Assembly (NCBI RefSeq): GCF_000829515.1
Contig: NZ_JXRR01000014.1
Coordinates: 713,860 to 777,859, forward strand
DNA from: Jeotgalibacillus campisalis
GTDB taxonomy: Bacteria; Bacillota; Bacilli; Bacillales; Jeotgalibacillaceae
Length of the DNA stretch: 64,000 bases
Reading direction: 5' to 3'
Positions 54,854-63,949 of the stretch are shown one piece after another; the first letter of the stretch is position 1, and each line of letters starts with the position of its first letter. The position numbers were made by a program, and so were the translations under genes. The notes below the pieces were generated by a model. The model was given only the letters and a program-made list of their open reading frames with translations. It ran no database searches and was not told the origin of the DNA.

Positions 54854-55780
54854 GTGGAAAAGCGCAAAATCGGATCATCACAGCTTGAAAGTTCTATTCT
54901 CGGACTTGGCTGCATGTCCATTGGACAAGATGAATACAAAGCTCAATCAATTATCGAAGCAGCCCTCGAAGGAGGGATTACGTATTTTGATACCGCTGAT
55001 CTCTATGATTTCGGGGTAAATGAAGAAATCGTAGGCAAAACATTGAAAAACGTCCGTGACGAAATCGTGATCGCTACAAAAGTCGGCAACCATTGGAATG
55101 AGGGGCAGGAAGACTGGACCTGGGATCCCTCAAAAAAATATATTACCGAACAGGTAAAAAATAGCTTAAAGCGTCTGCAAGTGGATTATATTGACTTGTA
55201 TCAACTCCACGGCGGCACTCTGGATGATCCGGTAGATGAGACGATAGAAGCATTTGAACAGCTGAAATCCGAAGGATATATTAGAGAGTATGGTATTTCT
55301 TCTATTCGTCCAAATGTGATCAAAGAATATGCTGAAAAATCTTCAATGGTCTCAAATATGATGCAGTATAGTTTACTCGACCGCCGCCCTGAGGAACAAG
55401 CTTTTCCAATTTTAAAGGAGCATTCTATTTCAGTCATCACCAGAGGCCCCCTTGCTAAAGGAATTTTAACTGAAAAAATGTTATCAAAAGCAAGCGAAAA
55501 AATAAAAGATGAAGGGTATTTACACTACACCTATGAAGCTTTGGAATATACACTTGACACACTTCATCAAAAATTTAGAGACAGCCGGTCGATGAACGAG
55601 GTTGCGTTAAAATTCAACGCAGCAAACCCAGTGGTTGGTTCCATCATTACTGGGGCAAGTTCCCCCGATCAAATTAAAGGAAATATTGATGCAATATCAG
55701 GAAGTCCTCTTACTGAAGAAGAATATGAATTGCTGAAAGAAATAACAAATAACAAAGGATATACTGAACACCGTTTATAA
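54854..55780 (+). CDS. yqkF: YqkF-like aldo/keto reductase
   Basis: 308 residues (B. subtilis YqkF 306). NADPH-dependent TIM barrel; tetrad Asp-Tyr in FDTADLYDFG, Lys in IATKVGN, His in YQLHGG. GITYFDTAD and ITGASSPDQI fit the AKR11 group. Physiological substrate unknown. The start used here is GTG (54854) in GGAGTTGGTTTAAGTG. Divergent from nudF. Confidence 0.92.
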   Translation: MEKRKIGSSQLESSILGLGCMSIGQDEYKAQSIIEAALEGGITYFDTADLYDFGVNEEIVGKTLKNVRDEIVIATKVGNHWNEGQEDWTWDPSKKYITEQVKNSLKRLQVDYIDLYQLHGGTLDDPVDETIEAFEQLKSEGYIREYGISSIRPNVIKEYAEKSSMVSNMMQYSLLDRRPEEQAFPILKEHSISVITRGPLAKGILTEKMLSKASEKIKDEGYLHYTYEALEYTLDTLHQKFRDSRSMNEVALKFNAANPVVGSIITGASSPDQIKGNIDAISGSPLTEEEYELLKEITNNKGYTEHRL

Positions 55781-55788
55781 CATCAAAA

Positions 55789-55849
55789 AAATTGCCCCGC
55801 CATGAAAGCTGCTAAGTAGCGTGCAGCTTTTACATGACGGGGTTTTTTT
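55789..55849. terminator. Bidirectional terminator yqkF / yqkE
   Basis: CCCCGCCATGAAAGCTGC pairs with GCAGCTTTTACATGACGGGG with small mismatches (55795-55842); seven T residues on each strand. Confidence 0.88.
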
Positions 55850-56093
55850 ATTGCTTTTTATAGTCCTGCCAGTTCAACTGACTTTCTTCAAGCAGTTCTT
55901 CAAAAGACTTATTTTGCTCCCGTAACAACCGGGCTTTTTCCTTTTCGCGTTTTTTTTCTTTTTCCTGCACAATTTCGTCCTCCAGCAGGTTTTTTTTCGC
56001 TGCGTTTAACTTTGAAAGGACTTCCTCGTTCAAAGAATCTTTCAAGGTGGGAATGCGGTCTTCCCGCGCCTTAATTTGATTTGTTCTTTTCAT
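55848..56093 (-). CDS. yqkE: YqkE-like small charged protein (DUF3886)
   Basis: 81 residues, almost entirely charged helix: EKEKKREKEKARLLREQNKS then FEELLEESQLNWQDYKK. It matches DUF3886 and B. subtilis YqkE by size, composition and position next to yqkF. Function unknown. Confidence 0.85.
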   Translation of the reverse strand: MKRTNQIKAREDRIPTLKDSLNEEVLSKLNAAKKNLLEDEIVQEKEKKREKEKARLLREQNKSFEELLEESQLNWQDYKKQ

Positions 56094-56139
56094 CCCACTG
56101 CCCCTCCTACAAATTTGTTAAAACTGAATACAACTCATG

Positions 56140-56802
56140 TTAAAACGCGTCTAATTTTATTTCGCCTGAAACATCAAGACCAGGTTCAGTGGATTTTACT
56201 ACATCATCAATCGTAAATCCCTTCGCAACTTCCGTCAATTTTAAGCCGTTCTCTGTTACATCCATTACCGCCCGCTCCGTAATAATACGATCTACTACGT
56301 TTTTCCCTGTCAATGGGAGAGAACATCGTTTTAAAACTTTTGGCTGCCCTTCCCGATTAACATGGTCCATGATCACGATGATTTTTCTGGCACCGTGAAC
56401 AAGATCCATAGCGCCGCCCATTCCTTTAATCATCTTACCGGGAATCATCCAATTCGCCAGATCTCCGTTCTCTGAAACTTCCATGCCTCCCAAAATAGCG
56501 ATGTCAACATGACCACCCCGTATCATTGCAAAAGATTCAGCACTATCAAAATAGGAGGCTCCGCTGACTGCAGTCACCGTTTCTTTTCCTGCATTTATTA
56601 AATCGGCGTCTACTTCTTCTTCAGTCGGGTAACGTCCGATGCCGAGAAGGCCATTCTCAGATTGCAGAACGACTTCTTTATCAGGCGATAAATGATTTGC
56701 AACAAGAGTAGGCATCCCTATACCTAAATTCACATAGTCCCCATCATTAATCTCCTTTTCAGCTCTTTTCGCTATGGTCTCACGGACTTTAGCTTTATCC
56801 AT
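56140..56802 (-). CDS. scoB: 3-oxoacid CoA-transferase subunit B
   Basis: 220 residues. Catalytic Glu in [10 protein letters not shown]-terminal [20 protein letters not shown], and [15 protein letters not shown]. Pairs with the upstream subunit A to move CoA from succinyl-CoA to acetoacetate (or the reverse with acyl-CoA donors). ScoB follows subunit A by 34 bases. Confidence 0.94.
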   Translation of the reverse strand: MDKAKVRETIAKRAEKEINDGDYVNLGIGMPTLVANHLSPDKEVVLQSENGLLGIGRYPTEEEVDADLINAGKETVTAVSGASYFDSAESFAMIRGGHVDIAILGGMEVSENGDLANWMIPGKMIKGMGGAMDLVHGARKIIVIMDHVNREGQPKVLKRCSLPLTGKNVVDRIITERAVMDVTENGLKLTEVAKGFTIDDVVKSTEPGLDVSGEIKLDAF

Positions 56803-56836
56803 ACACGCTGCACCCCTCTTTATCTATTGATTTTAT

Positions 56837-57526
56837 TTAGTTAGTGACCGTTCTTCTTTCAATTTTCTTTTCCTGATTACCCTGTAACAGATATTGTATA
56901 TAAATACTTGGGGTGTGCACCTCATTTGGATCAAAATCACCTTTATTCATGAGCTCTTCTACTTCTGCAACGGTTATCTTTCCAGCAGCGGCCATCATGG
57001 GATTAAAGTTTCTTGCTGTTTTCCGGTAAATTAAATTTCCCATTTTGTCGGCTTTCCACGCCCTCACAAAACTCACATCGGCTAAAAGCGCTTCTTCTAA
57101 AACGTACTCTTTACCCTTAAAGGTTCTGATCTCTTTTCCTTCTGCAACTGGTGTTCCCACCCCGGCCGGTGTATAAAATGCAGGGATACCTGCTCCGCCT
57201 GCACGAATTTTTTCAGCAAGCGTTCCCTGTGGAACCAATTCTACTTCAAGTTCACCTGAAAGAACCTGACGTTCAAATTCTTTGTTTTCGCCTACATAGG
57301 AACCGATCATTTTTTTTATTTGTTTGTTGTGCAGTAAAAGTCCAAGACCCCAGTCATCGACACCGCAATTATTGGATATAACGGTTAAATCTTTAACTCC
57401 ACTGTCCCGCAGTGCTAGAATTAAATTTTCCGGAATACCGCAAAGACCGAACCCTCCCACCATTATGGTGTCACCATCTTTTACATGAAGGACGGCTTCT
57501 TGAGCGTTTTTATAGATCGTTTTCAA
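56837..57526 (-). CDS. scoA: 3-oxoacid CoA-transferase subunit A
   Basis: 229 residues from TTG 57526, which has AAGGAGG at the right spacing; the open frame to 57592 overlaps the thiolase. CoA-binding VGGFGLCGIPENLI, ISNNCGVDDWGLGLLL and FYTPAGVGTPVAEGKE are typical of subunit A. Forms the heterodimer with ScoB. Confidence 0.94.
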   Translation of the reverse strand: MKTIYKNAQEAVLHVKDGDTIMVGGFGLCGIPENLILALRDSGVKDLTVISNNCGVDDWGLGLLLHNKQIKKMIGSYVGENKEFERQVLSGELEVELVPQGTLAEKIRAGGAGIPAFYTPAGVGTPVAEGKEIRTFKGKEYVLEEALLADVSFVRAWKADKMGNLIYRKTARNFNPMMAAAGKITVAEVEELMNKGDFDPNEVHTPSIYIQYLLQGNQEKKIERRTVTN

Positions 57527-57543
57527 TTTAGTTCCTCCTTTGA

Positions 57544-58728
57544 CTATGTTCTGGTTACAACCGTAGCTACTCCCTGACCTCCGCCAATACATAATGTTGC
57601 AAGACCAGATTTAGCATCACGCTTTATCATTTCGTGTATTAAGGTGACGAATACCCTTGCCCCGCTTGCTCCAATAGGATGTCCGAGGGCTATTGCACCA
57701 CCGTTAACGTTCAAAATCTCTTTATTGAACGAAAGCTCACGATCTACTGCAAGCGACTGGGCAGCAAATGCTTCATTTGCTTCAATCAGCTCAATATCGC
57801 CTATTGACAGAGAAGCTCTTTGAAGAGCCCTGTTTACTGCTTCCACAGGACCAAGCCCCATAACAGCTGGATCTACTCCTGCACTCGCATTAGATTGAAT
57901 AGTGACCAGCGGAACGAGCCCTAACTGATCCGCGGTTTCTCTTGCCATTACAACAACTGCTGCAGCCCCATCGTTAATCCCGGACGCATTTCCAGCAGTT
58001 ACAGTACCGTCCTTTTTAAATGCCGGCCGCAGTTTGGCCAGTGAATCTTTAGTCGTTCCTGTTCTTGGATGTTCATCCACTTTAAATACAATAGGATCGC
58101 CTTTTTTTTGAGGAATGATTACCGGCACGATCTCGCTTTCAAACCTTCCGCTCTGAATTGCCTCTTCTGCTTTTTGCTGGCTTGAAGCAGCAAATTCATC
58201 TTGCTCATCTCTGCTTAGTGAATAGCGGTCACACAAGTTCTCAGCAGTCTGGCCCATATGATAATCGTTAAAAGCACACCAAAGGCCGTCTTTGATCATG
58301 CTGTCAATTATTTTCTGGTCCCCCATTTTAAAACCCTCTCTGCCATTTTCGATCAGATAAGGCGCCCTGCTCATATTCTCCATGCCTCCTGCAACAACAA
58401 CATCCGCATCACCGGAAAAAATAGCCTGAGCAGCAAGATGAACGGACTTTAAACCCGAGCCGCAGACTTTATTAATCGTCATTGCAGAGACTTGTTCCGG
58501 CAATCCGGCTTCAACTGCTGCTTGCCTCGCTGGATTTTGACCAAGCCCTGCCTGGAGAACATTTCCCATGATGACTTCATTAACTTGCTCAGGCTGTATG
58601 CCTGCTCGTTTTATCGCTTCTTTAATTACAATTGCTCCAAGTGTTACAGCGCTTACTCCCTTAAGAGATCCATTAAATGTTCCAATTGCGGTTCTGGTTG
58701 CACTGACAATAACAGCTTCTCTTGACAT
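57544..58728 (-). CDS. Acetyl-CoA C-acetyltransferase (thiolase)
   Basis: 394 residues. Nucleophile Cys in [27 protein letters not shown] and the acid/base Cys in [10 protein letters not shown]. Splits acetoacetyl-CoA into two acetyl-CoA. With scoAB downstream it turns acetoacetate into acetyl-CoA. A cre-like site overlaps its promoter. Confidence 0.95.
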   Translation of the reverse strand: MSREAVIVSATRTAIGTFNGSLKGVSAVTLGAIVIKEAIKRAGIQPEQVNEVIMGNVLQAGLGQNPARQAAVEAGLPEQVSAMTINKVCGSGLKSVHLAAQAIFSGDADVVVAGGMENMSRAPYLIENGREGFKMGDQKIIDSMIKDGLWCAFNDYHMGQTAENLCDRYSLSRDEQDEFAASSQQKAEEAIQSGRFESEIVPVIIPQKKGDPIVFKVDEHPRTGTTKDSLAKLRPAFKKDGTVTAGNASGINDGAAAVVVMARETADQLGLVPLVTIQSNASAGVDPAVMGLGPVEAVNRALQRASLSIGDIELIEANEAFAAQSLAVDRELSFNKEILNVNGGAIALGHPIGASGARVFVTLIHEMIKRDAKSGLATLCIGGGQGVATVVTRT

Positions 58729-58754
58729 GCAGCACCCTCCTTAAATAGACTTCC

Positions 58755-58784
58755 ATTATAAAGGTTTCTATGAAAACGCTTTAA
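58755..58784 (-). promoter_or_regulatory. Candidate cre (CcpA) site over the thiolase promoter
   Basis: TGAAAACGCTTTAA (58771-58784) matches TGWAANCGNTNWCA at 13 of 14 positions. TATAAT of the thiolase promoter is at 58755-58760 on the minus strand, so the site covers the -35 region. Confidence 0.55.
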
Positions 58785-58858
58785 TTCCTTCTTTTTCGCT
58801 ATAAAACTTTCTGTTACGATAAAATTAGTTTAATTAGAACAAATAGGAGGATGGGGAA

Positions 58859-59752
58859 ATGAAGCTGCCTGATTATGTAACCATAATAGAAGTCGGTCCG
58901 CGCGACGGTCTTCAGAATGAAACGCAATTTGTACCAACCGAAAAGAAATTAGCATTTATCCGTCAATTATGGACCGCGGGTTTTAAAGAAATGGAAGTCA
59001 CTTCATTCGTTTCTCCTAAGTGGGTCCCTCAAATGATGGACTCAAAAGAAGTTATGAAACAAGCAGGAAATAAAAAGGGGACAATCGTACTTGCGCCGAA
59101 TAAAAAAGGGATTGATGATGCACTATCTTCCGGTGCAAAATCAATCGCCGTTTTTCTCGGAGTCAGCACGTCATTTAATAAAAAGAATATAAATAAATCA
59201 ACAAGCGAGGCAATGGAGCGCCTGGTACCGGAAATAAACTCATTGAAAGCAAAAGGCATCTTTGTAAGAGCCTGTATTTCTACAGCTTTTTATTGTCCTT
59301 ACGAAGGAAAAATAGATCCGCAAAGCACCTTGGATTTATGCAGACAATTTGCTGAAGCTGGAGCGGATGAACTTAGTGTCGCTGATACGATTGGCGAGGC
59401 TTCGCCTAGTGAAGCCTTTGAACTTTTCTCACTCCTCAAACAACAGCTGCCTAGTACTTTATTGACCGCTCATTTTCATGATACAAAAAAAATGGCACTT
59501 GCCAATATTTATGCATCCCTTTTAGCAGGAATTGACCGCTTTGACAGCTCGACCGGTGGCTTAGGCGGCTGCCCGTTCGCTCCCGGGGCGAGCGGAAATG
59601 TAGCTACAGAAGATGTAGTATACATGCTTCACAGAATGGGGATTCAAACGGGCGTAAATCCAGATCTGCTCATTGAAGCTATTTCAATGATAAAGCCGTA
59701 TGTATCAAGACCCTTCCTTAGCGGGTATTATATTAACAGCAAAATTAAATAA
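58859..59752 (+). CDS. Hydroxymethylglutaryl-CoA lyase
   Basis: 297 residues, similar to B. subtilis YngG. DRE-TIM fold: EVGPRDGLQNE, FHDTKKMALAN and the catalytic-Cys loop GLGGCPFAPGASGN. Cleaves HMG-CoA to acetyl-CoA and acetoacetate, the last step of leucine breakdown. Divergent from the thiolase-scoAB operon that uses its acetoacetate. ATAGGAGGATGGGG precedes the ATG. Confidence 0.95.
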   Translation: MKLPDYVTIIEVGPRDGLQNETQFVPTEKKLAFIRQLWTAGFKEMEVTSFVSPKWVPQMMDSKEVMKQAGNKKGTIVLAPNKKGIDDALSSGAKSIAVFLGVSTSFNKKNINKSTSEAMERLVPEINSLKAKGIFVRACISTAFYCPYEGKIDPQSTLDLCRQFAEAGADELSVADTIGEASPSEAFELFSLLKQQLPSTLLTAHFHDTKKMALANIYASLLAGIDRFDSSTGGLGGCPFAPGASGNVATEDVVYMLHRMGIQTGVNPDLLIEAISMIKPYVSRPFLSGYYINSKIK

Positions 59753-59812
59753 GAGCCTAAGCCTGCTTAATAATCTTTATCAACAAAAGAAAATAGCATT
59801 TGAGGTGATCGG

Positions 59813-60739
59813 ATGAAAAAGAGGATGCTGTTTATTGCCAGTGCAGTCGTCGGGGCAGCCGGTGCTTTAACTGCTGGTGTGGGTGTATATTTATCAAACC
59901 GGATCATGTACATGGCGATTAAAAAGGAGCCTGTTATTCTTGAACGGGAGATTTCAGCAAAACGCTTGATACAAAATGAATATGACGCGCTTCCAAAAGA
60001 AGAGATATGGGTCCAGTCGCCCCATGGGTATTTAATTAAAACCATCTTTGTTCATCCGCACCCTTCAAAAAGATACGTGATATTTTGCCACGGTGTTTCT
60101 GAAAACAAAGTAAACTCAATCAAATATATGAACCTTTTTTTATCTAAAGGGTTTAATGCTGTTATTTTTGACCATAGGCGTCATGGAGAGTCAGGCGGGA
60201 AAACGACAAGCTATGGATTTTATGAGAAGCTTGACCTTAAATCTGTTGTGGACACGTTGATTGAACGCGAGGGTGAAGACGTTATTTTTGGTATTCATGG
60301 AGAATCCATGGGTGCCGCCACTGCTTTACTTTATGCTGGTTCTGTTGAAGATAAAGCCGATTTCTATATTGCAGATTGCCCCTATTCTGATTTTGGAGAG
60401 CAGCTCGCCTACATGATTCACAAAGAAAAGGACTACGTCCGGTCTTCAAAGCTTGCCATCTCGCTTGCCGCTTTTTTTATAAAACTGCGTGACGGCTACA
60501 GTATTCACTCTGTTTCTCCAAAAGAGGCGACTGCACATATACAAAATCCGGTTTTGTTTATTCATAGTAAAGATGATGGATTTATCCCTTCTCAAATGAC
60601 AGAACAACTATTTAAAATAAAAAAAGGCCCTAAAAAGCTTTTTATCGCTGATAAAGGCGATCATGCTCAGTCCTTTGTAGCAAATGAAGAGGAATACAGC
60701 AGATGCATTGATGAGTTTTTAAGAGAAAACAGCCTTTAA
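59813..60739 (+). CDS. yqkD: YqkD-like alpha/beta hydrolase
   Basis: 308 residues. N-terminal membrane segment (about 5-27), then alpha/beta hydrolase: FCHGVSENK, nucleophile Ser in GIHGESMGAATAL, Asp in IHSKDDGFIP and His in KGDHAQSF. Size and locus match YqkD. Substrate unknown. Confidence 0.9.
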   Translation: MKKRMLFIASAVVGAAGALTAGVGVYLSNRIMYMAIKKEPVILEREISAKRLIQNEYDALPKEEIWVQSPHGYLIKTIFVHPHPSKRYVIFCHGVSENKVNSIKYMNLFLSKGFNAVIFDHRRHGESGGKTTSYGFYEKLDLKSVVDTLIEREGEDVIFGIHGESMGAATALLYAGSVEDKADFYIADCPYSDFGEQLAYMIHKEKDYVRSSKLAISLAAFFIKLRDGYSIHSVSPKEATAHIQNPVLFIHSKDDGFIPSQMTEQLFKIKKGPKKLFIADKGDHAQSFVANEEEYSRCIDEFLRENSL

Positions 60740-60790
60740 TGAAAACAGCTTGTACAAAAATCAGTTAATACCAGAACGATGTATATAAAT

Positions 60791-60830
60791 ATGACCTGCA
60801 AATTGCATCGAATTTGCAGGTCATTTTTTG
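60791..60830 (+). terminator. Terminator of yqkD
   Basis: Perfect 14-base arms ATGACCTGCAAATT (60791-60804) and AATTTGCAGGTCAT (60811-60824), then T tract. Confidence 0.9.
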
Positions 60831-61246
60831 TTGTTTTATATGGTTTTCAGTCGGTTTTAAAAGTATTTCTATACTATAATTTGTATATGGAATTGTAAAG
60901 GAACAATAGCCATTGTGATCCTACAATTTGGTACACATTTTGTATGACAATTTGCGCTACAATTATTTGTGAAAAATTGGTGTTTTCTAAACCAATTTAT
61001 TAGCATTCTTTCAACTAAAGCTCGCGTTAGCTTAACAAGAAATTACCTTACATTTTCCTTTTTAATAAAAGTCTTGGAGGTGAACGAGCTTCCTGTTCAG
61101 CTTCAAAATAAGCATTTACCCTTCAACACTGTAAACAATAGAAGGCACTCCATAGCCAACTACTTTCTTAAGAAGGATAAAACAAAAGGTAATGTGCAGG
61201 ACAGCGTAGGTAACTTTAAAAACAACTCAAATCAGGAATAGATGCA
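60831..61246. other. AT-rich intergenic region with a possible 53-codon ORF
   Basis: Contains TATAAT near 60875, several ACAATTTG-like repeats (60922-60975) and an AAATTGGT/ACCAATTT hairpin near 60977-61001. No firm gene; see the weak ORF entry at 61080. Confidence 0.5.
61080..61241 (+). CDS. Possible small basic protein (weak)
   Basis: GTG AAC GAG ... gives 53 residues rich in Asn, Lys and Gln (ends NFKNNSNQE). GGAGGTG overlaps the putative GTG instead of preceding it, so the start is doubtful; the frame is open back to 60969. Followed by a terminator. I do not recognise it. Confidence 0.3.
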   Translation: MNELPVQLQNKHLPFNTVNNRRHSIANYFLKKDKTKGNVQDSVGNFKNNSNQE

Positions 61247-61281
61247 AAAAGACCGGGACATTCTTCTGTCCCGGCTTTTTT
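61245..61281. terminator. Bidirectional terminator before the exchanger gene
   Basis: CCGGGACA (61253-61260) and TGTCCCGG (61267-61274), loop TTCTTC, A tract before and T tract after. Confidence 0.85.
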
Positions 61282-61292
61282 AAATCAACTGC

Positions 61293-62294
61293 TCAGCTAT
61301 TCATAAAAATCAGATAGGATGAGACGAAATAGACAACTATTGCAAGCAGTGATGGCAACATGTATTTAAAGCCGGATGCTGCTTTTTTCCTCAAAATCGC
61401 ATACGTCAGAATGCCTGAAAGAATAAATATACCGATTGCGGTTGTTAAGTGAGAGCTTGAAACAGATGACATGATCGAACCCTCTCTATACATTGCATCA
61501 GCACCTGCAATGATAAAGATATTAAAAATGTTGCTTCCAAGGATTGACCCAAGGGCAAGGTTGATGTTTTTGAGACGTAAAGCCACTAATACAGACACTG
61601 CTTCAGGAAAGGAGGTAGCAGCAGCCACAAGAAAGCTTCCGATAAAGCTTGAGCCGAGTCCTGTAATCACGGCGATCTGATCGCCCATAATGGATAGCAT
61701 TGTCCCTGCACCCATAATGACAATTGCTGCAATGATAAATCCGATTACAGCTTGTCTGAGAGACATCATTTTTTCTGAAGAGTCGACTTTGGCTAGCAGC
61801 GGATCCTCATGTTGTTTAAGTGTCTGTCTATTTTGGGATAAACGTCCGAGAATCAGTATTTTTGCAAGGTAAATCGCTGCAATGAGCAGTGAATCAATCC
61901 CAATTCCGAGAATGGTATAGTCAATACGTATGATTAAAGTTATCATAATCAGCAATGTCATCAGCATACCAATTCCTGCAGTGAATAAATGATCGTTACT
62001 GGCCTGTAAAAACAGCTGTTTCTTTCTAAAGTAAAGGTCAAAACAGGCAATAATAAACACGTTAAATAAAGTAGATCCAAGCAGATTCCCGATTGCGATA
62101 TCGTTGTTTCCAATCCATACTGCTGAAAAACTGGTCGTTACTTCAGGTAAAGACGTTGCACCTGCAAGTAAAAGGGTGCCTACTAGCAGTCCGCCCATTC
62201 CTGTCTTTGTACTAATCACGTCTGCGTATGTAGAAAGTTTCATCGCGGCATAAATTGTAACGACTGCAGCAAGTACAAACCAGACAAACGCCAT
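61293..62294 (-). CDS. Sodium/calcium exchanger-family membrane protein (CaCA, YrbG-type)
   Basis: 333 residues, about ten membrane helices in two inverted halves. Each half has an alpha repeat: GATSLPEVTTSFSAVWIGN with GNLLGSTLFNVFIIA, and AATSFPEAVSVLVALRLKN with GSILGSNIFNIFIIAGAD. A charged cytoplasmic loop (about 150-180) joins them. Exchanges Ca2+ (or another cation) for Na+ or H+. A decayed copy lies just upstream. Confidence 0.93.
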   Translation of the reverse strand: MAFVWFVLAAVVTIYAAMKLSTYADVISTKTGMGGLLVGTLLLAGATSLPEVTTSFSAVWIGNNDIAIGNLLGSTLFNVFIIACFDLYFRKKQLFLQASNDHLFTAGIGMLMTLLIMITLIIRIDYTILGIGIDSLLIAAIYLAKILILGRLSQNRQTLKQHEDPLLAKVDSSEKMMSLRQAVIGFIIAAIVIMGAGTMLSIMGDQIAVITGLGSSFIGSFLVAAATSFPEAVSVLVALRLKNINLALGSILGSNIFNIFIIAGADAMYREGSIMSSVSSSHLTTAIGIFILSGILTYAILRKKAASGFKYMLPSLLAIVVYFVSSYLIFMNS

Positions 62295-62391
62295 ATGACA
62301 TCACTTCCTTGTATATAATGATCCTCGGACACTACGCTTCTACCTGATAGCTTTCCCACATTTACAAAAGTTATGTCACTCGCATGAATAC

Positions 62392-62420
62392 AAAAAACCT
62401 TGGTGTTTTAAACCAGGGTT
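62392..62420 (-). terminator. Terminator after the decayed exchanger copy
   Basis: AACCTTGGT and ACCAGGGTT pair with one mismatch (62397-62420); six T residues follow on the minus strand. Confidence 0.7.
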
Positions 62421-62427
62421 CAGCTCA

Positions 62428-63202
62428 TTAACTATTAATAAAAAGCAGATAAGACGATACGAAATAAACCACAATCGCAAGCGTAGATGCCAGCATATAT
62501 TTAAGCTTTTTTCATAAATACAACCCAAATCGCAATGACAGACAGAATTGTCACGCAGATTGCAGTGGTTAGATGGGAGTCTAAGACGCTTGTAATGATT
62601 GCGCCTTCCCGGTAAATCAGATCAGACCCTTCAAGAATCAGCATGTTGAAAATGTACCTTCCGAGAATCGATCCCATTGCAAGGTTAATATTTTTCAGGC
62701 GAAGTGCAATTAGTACAGATACTGCTTCAGGCAGTGATGTGGTCGCACCAACGAGTAAGCTTCCGACAAAGCTCGAGCCAAGTCCTGTGATGACTGCGAT
62801 CTGATCACCCATGATCGAAAGGACGGTACCTGCACCCATAATCACAATTGCTGCAATGATAAATCCAATCACGCATTCTTCACTGACATGGTAACTTCTG
62901 ATGATGTCACCGGGTTTGCAGCAGGTGCTTCAGTGTTTTTTATAGAAAGAAAAAGCTGTTTTTACAGGCAAGCAATGATCACCTGTAAACAGCGTCAAAG
63001 CAGGCGAGTATAAACACGTTAAATAAGTTTGATCCAAGCACGTTTCCAATCGCATTATCATTATTTCCGATCAACACAGCTGAAAGACTCGTTGTCACTT
63101 CCGGAAGTGACGTTGCGCCTGCAAGCAGAAGCGTCCCGACGAGCAACTGCCCATCCGCCCATGGATGTTTTCGCACTGATCACATCAGCAAAGTTTAATG
63201 TT
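62428..63202 (-). pseudogene. Decayed tandem copy of the CaCA exchanger
   Basis: N-terminal remnant VGTLLLAGATSLPEVTTSLS to FNVFILACFDAVYR (63176-62979), then a short stop-rich remnant of the loop, then the second half GFIIAAIVIMGAGTVLSIMG to GSILGRYIFN (62872-62501), and a frameshifted tail ending in the same LLFINS as a relic. Against the intact copy about 200 bases of the middle are gone, the first helix is missing, and GSN is altered to GRY. Not functional. Confidence 0.88.
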
Positions 63203-63215
63203 TTTTTTACTATGA

Positions 63216-63250
63216 TGAAAGGACTTCCATATATTTGGAAGTCCTTTTCG
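63216..63250. terminator. Hairpin upstream of the decayed copy
   Basis: Perfect arms AAAGGACTTCCA (63218-63229) and TGGAAGTCCTTT (63235-63246), short T tract on the plus strand. Confidence 0.55.
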
Positions 63251-63319
63251 TTGTTATTAGTGGCTTCTTAAACTAAAGACCCGTTAGTTTAAGTGCAAAT
63301 ATTTACATAATTTTATCAA

Positions 63320-63748
63320 TTATTCTGTATGGTGCGCTTCAACTCCACTTTCTTCTACCGATTCACCTGATAAAGTCCACATACTTACTTGTTTTATTAC
63401 TGTATCTTCAATTGTATATTCATACACCATTTTTGGCTCACTATTAAATATTACATGTAGATATATTATAGGTTCTATATCAGAGTCGTCTGTATCTGTA
63501 ATTTCCCACGAGTCTGTTGGATATTTTTCTTCTAAATGTCCTTCTAATACTTCCATAGCTTTCTCTGTTTGTTGTTCTATAATCATTGGTCTTAACGCAC
63601 CTTGAAAAATATAAGTACAAATTAAAACGGTGCCCAATACAACCCAAACAATTCTCCTAAATTTCTTGGGGATTAGAAAAGCTAATAGACTCACTGCAAA
63701 AATACATATAGTAATATAAAATAAACCAATCAAGATTGTTGGCTCCAT
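63320..63748 (-). CDS. Hypothetical two-helix membrane protein
   Basis: 142 residues; hydrophobic segments at about 4-26 and 33-50, then an acidic extracytoplasmic or cytoplasmic domain (ending VEESGVEAHHTE). General layout resembles small Bacillus DUF3139-type proteins, but I cannot assign it. AT-rich relative to its neighbours; a ribosome binding site (AGGGGGAAAT) precedes the ATG. Confidence 0.7.
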   Translation of the reverse strand: MEPTILIGLFYITICIFAVSLLAFLIPKKFRRIVWVVLGTVLICTYIFQGALRPMIIEQQTEKAMEVLEGHLEEKYPTDSWEITDTDDSDIEPIIYLHVIFNSEPKMVYEYTIEDTVIKQVSMWTLSGESVEESGVEAHHTE

Positions 63749-63949
63749 TTATTTCCCCCTCACTGAATATTTAATAACTATATCTATAGCTATCAAGTTA
63801 AATATAAAGAATTACGGATTGCACTGGTTAAAGTTTCAAGAAACTATTCTTTTGAAGTAACCTGCTTATATAGTTTAATATCAGCAGAAGGAGCAACCAC
63901 ATATTTGACTCATTCACCTTGTTAAGTAAAGTTAGCAATAGGTAAGCAT

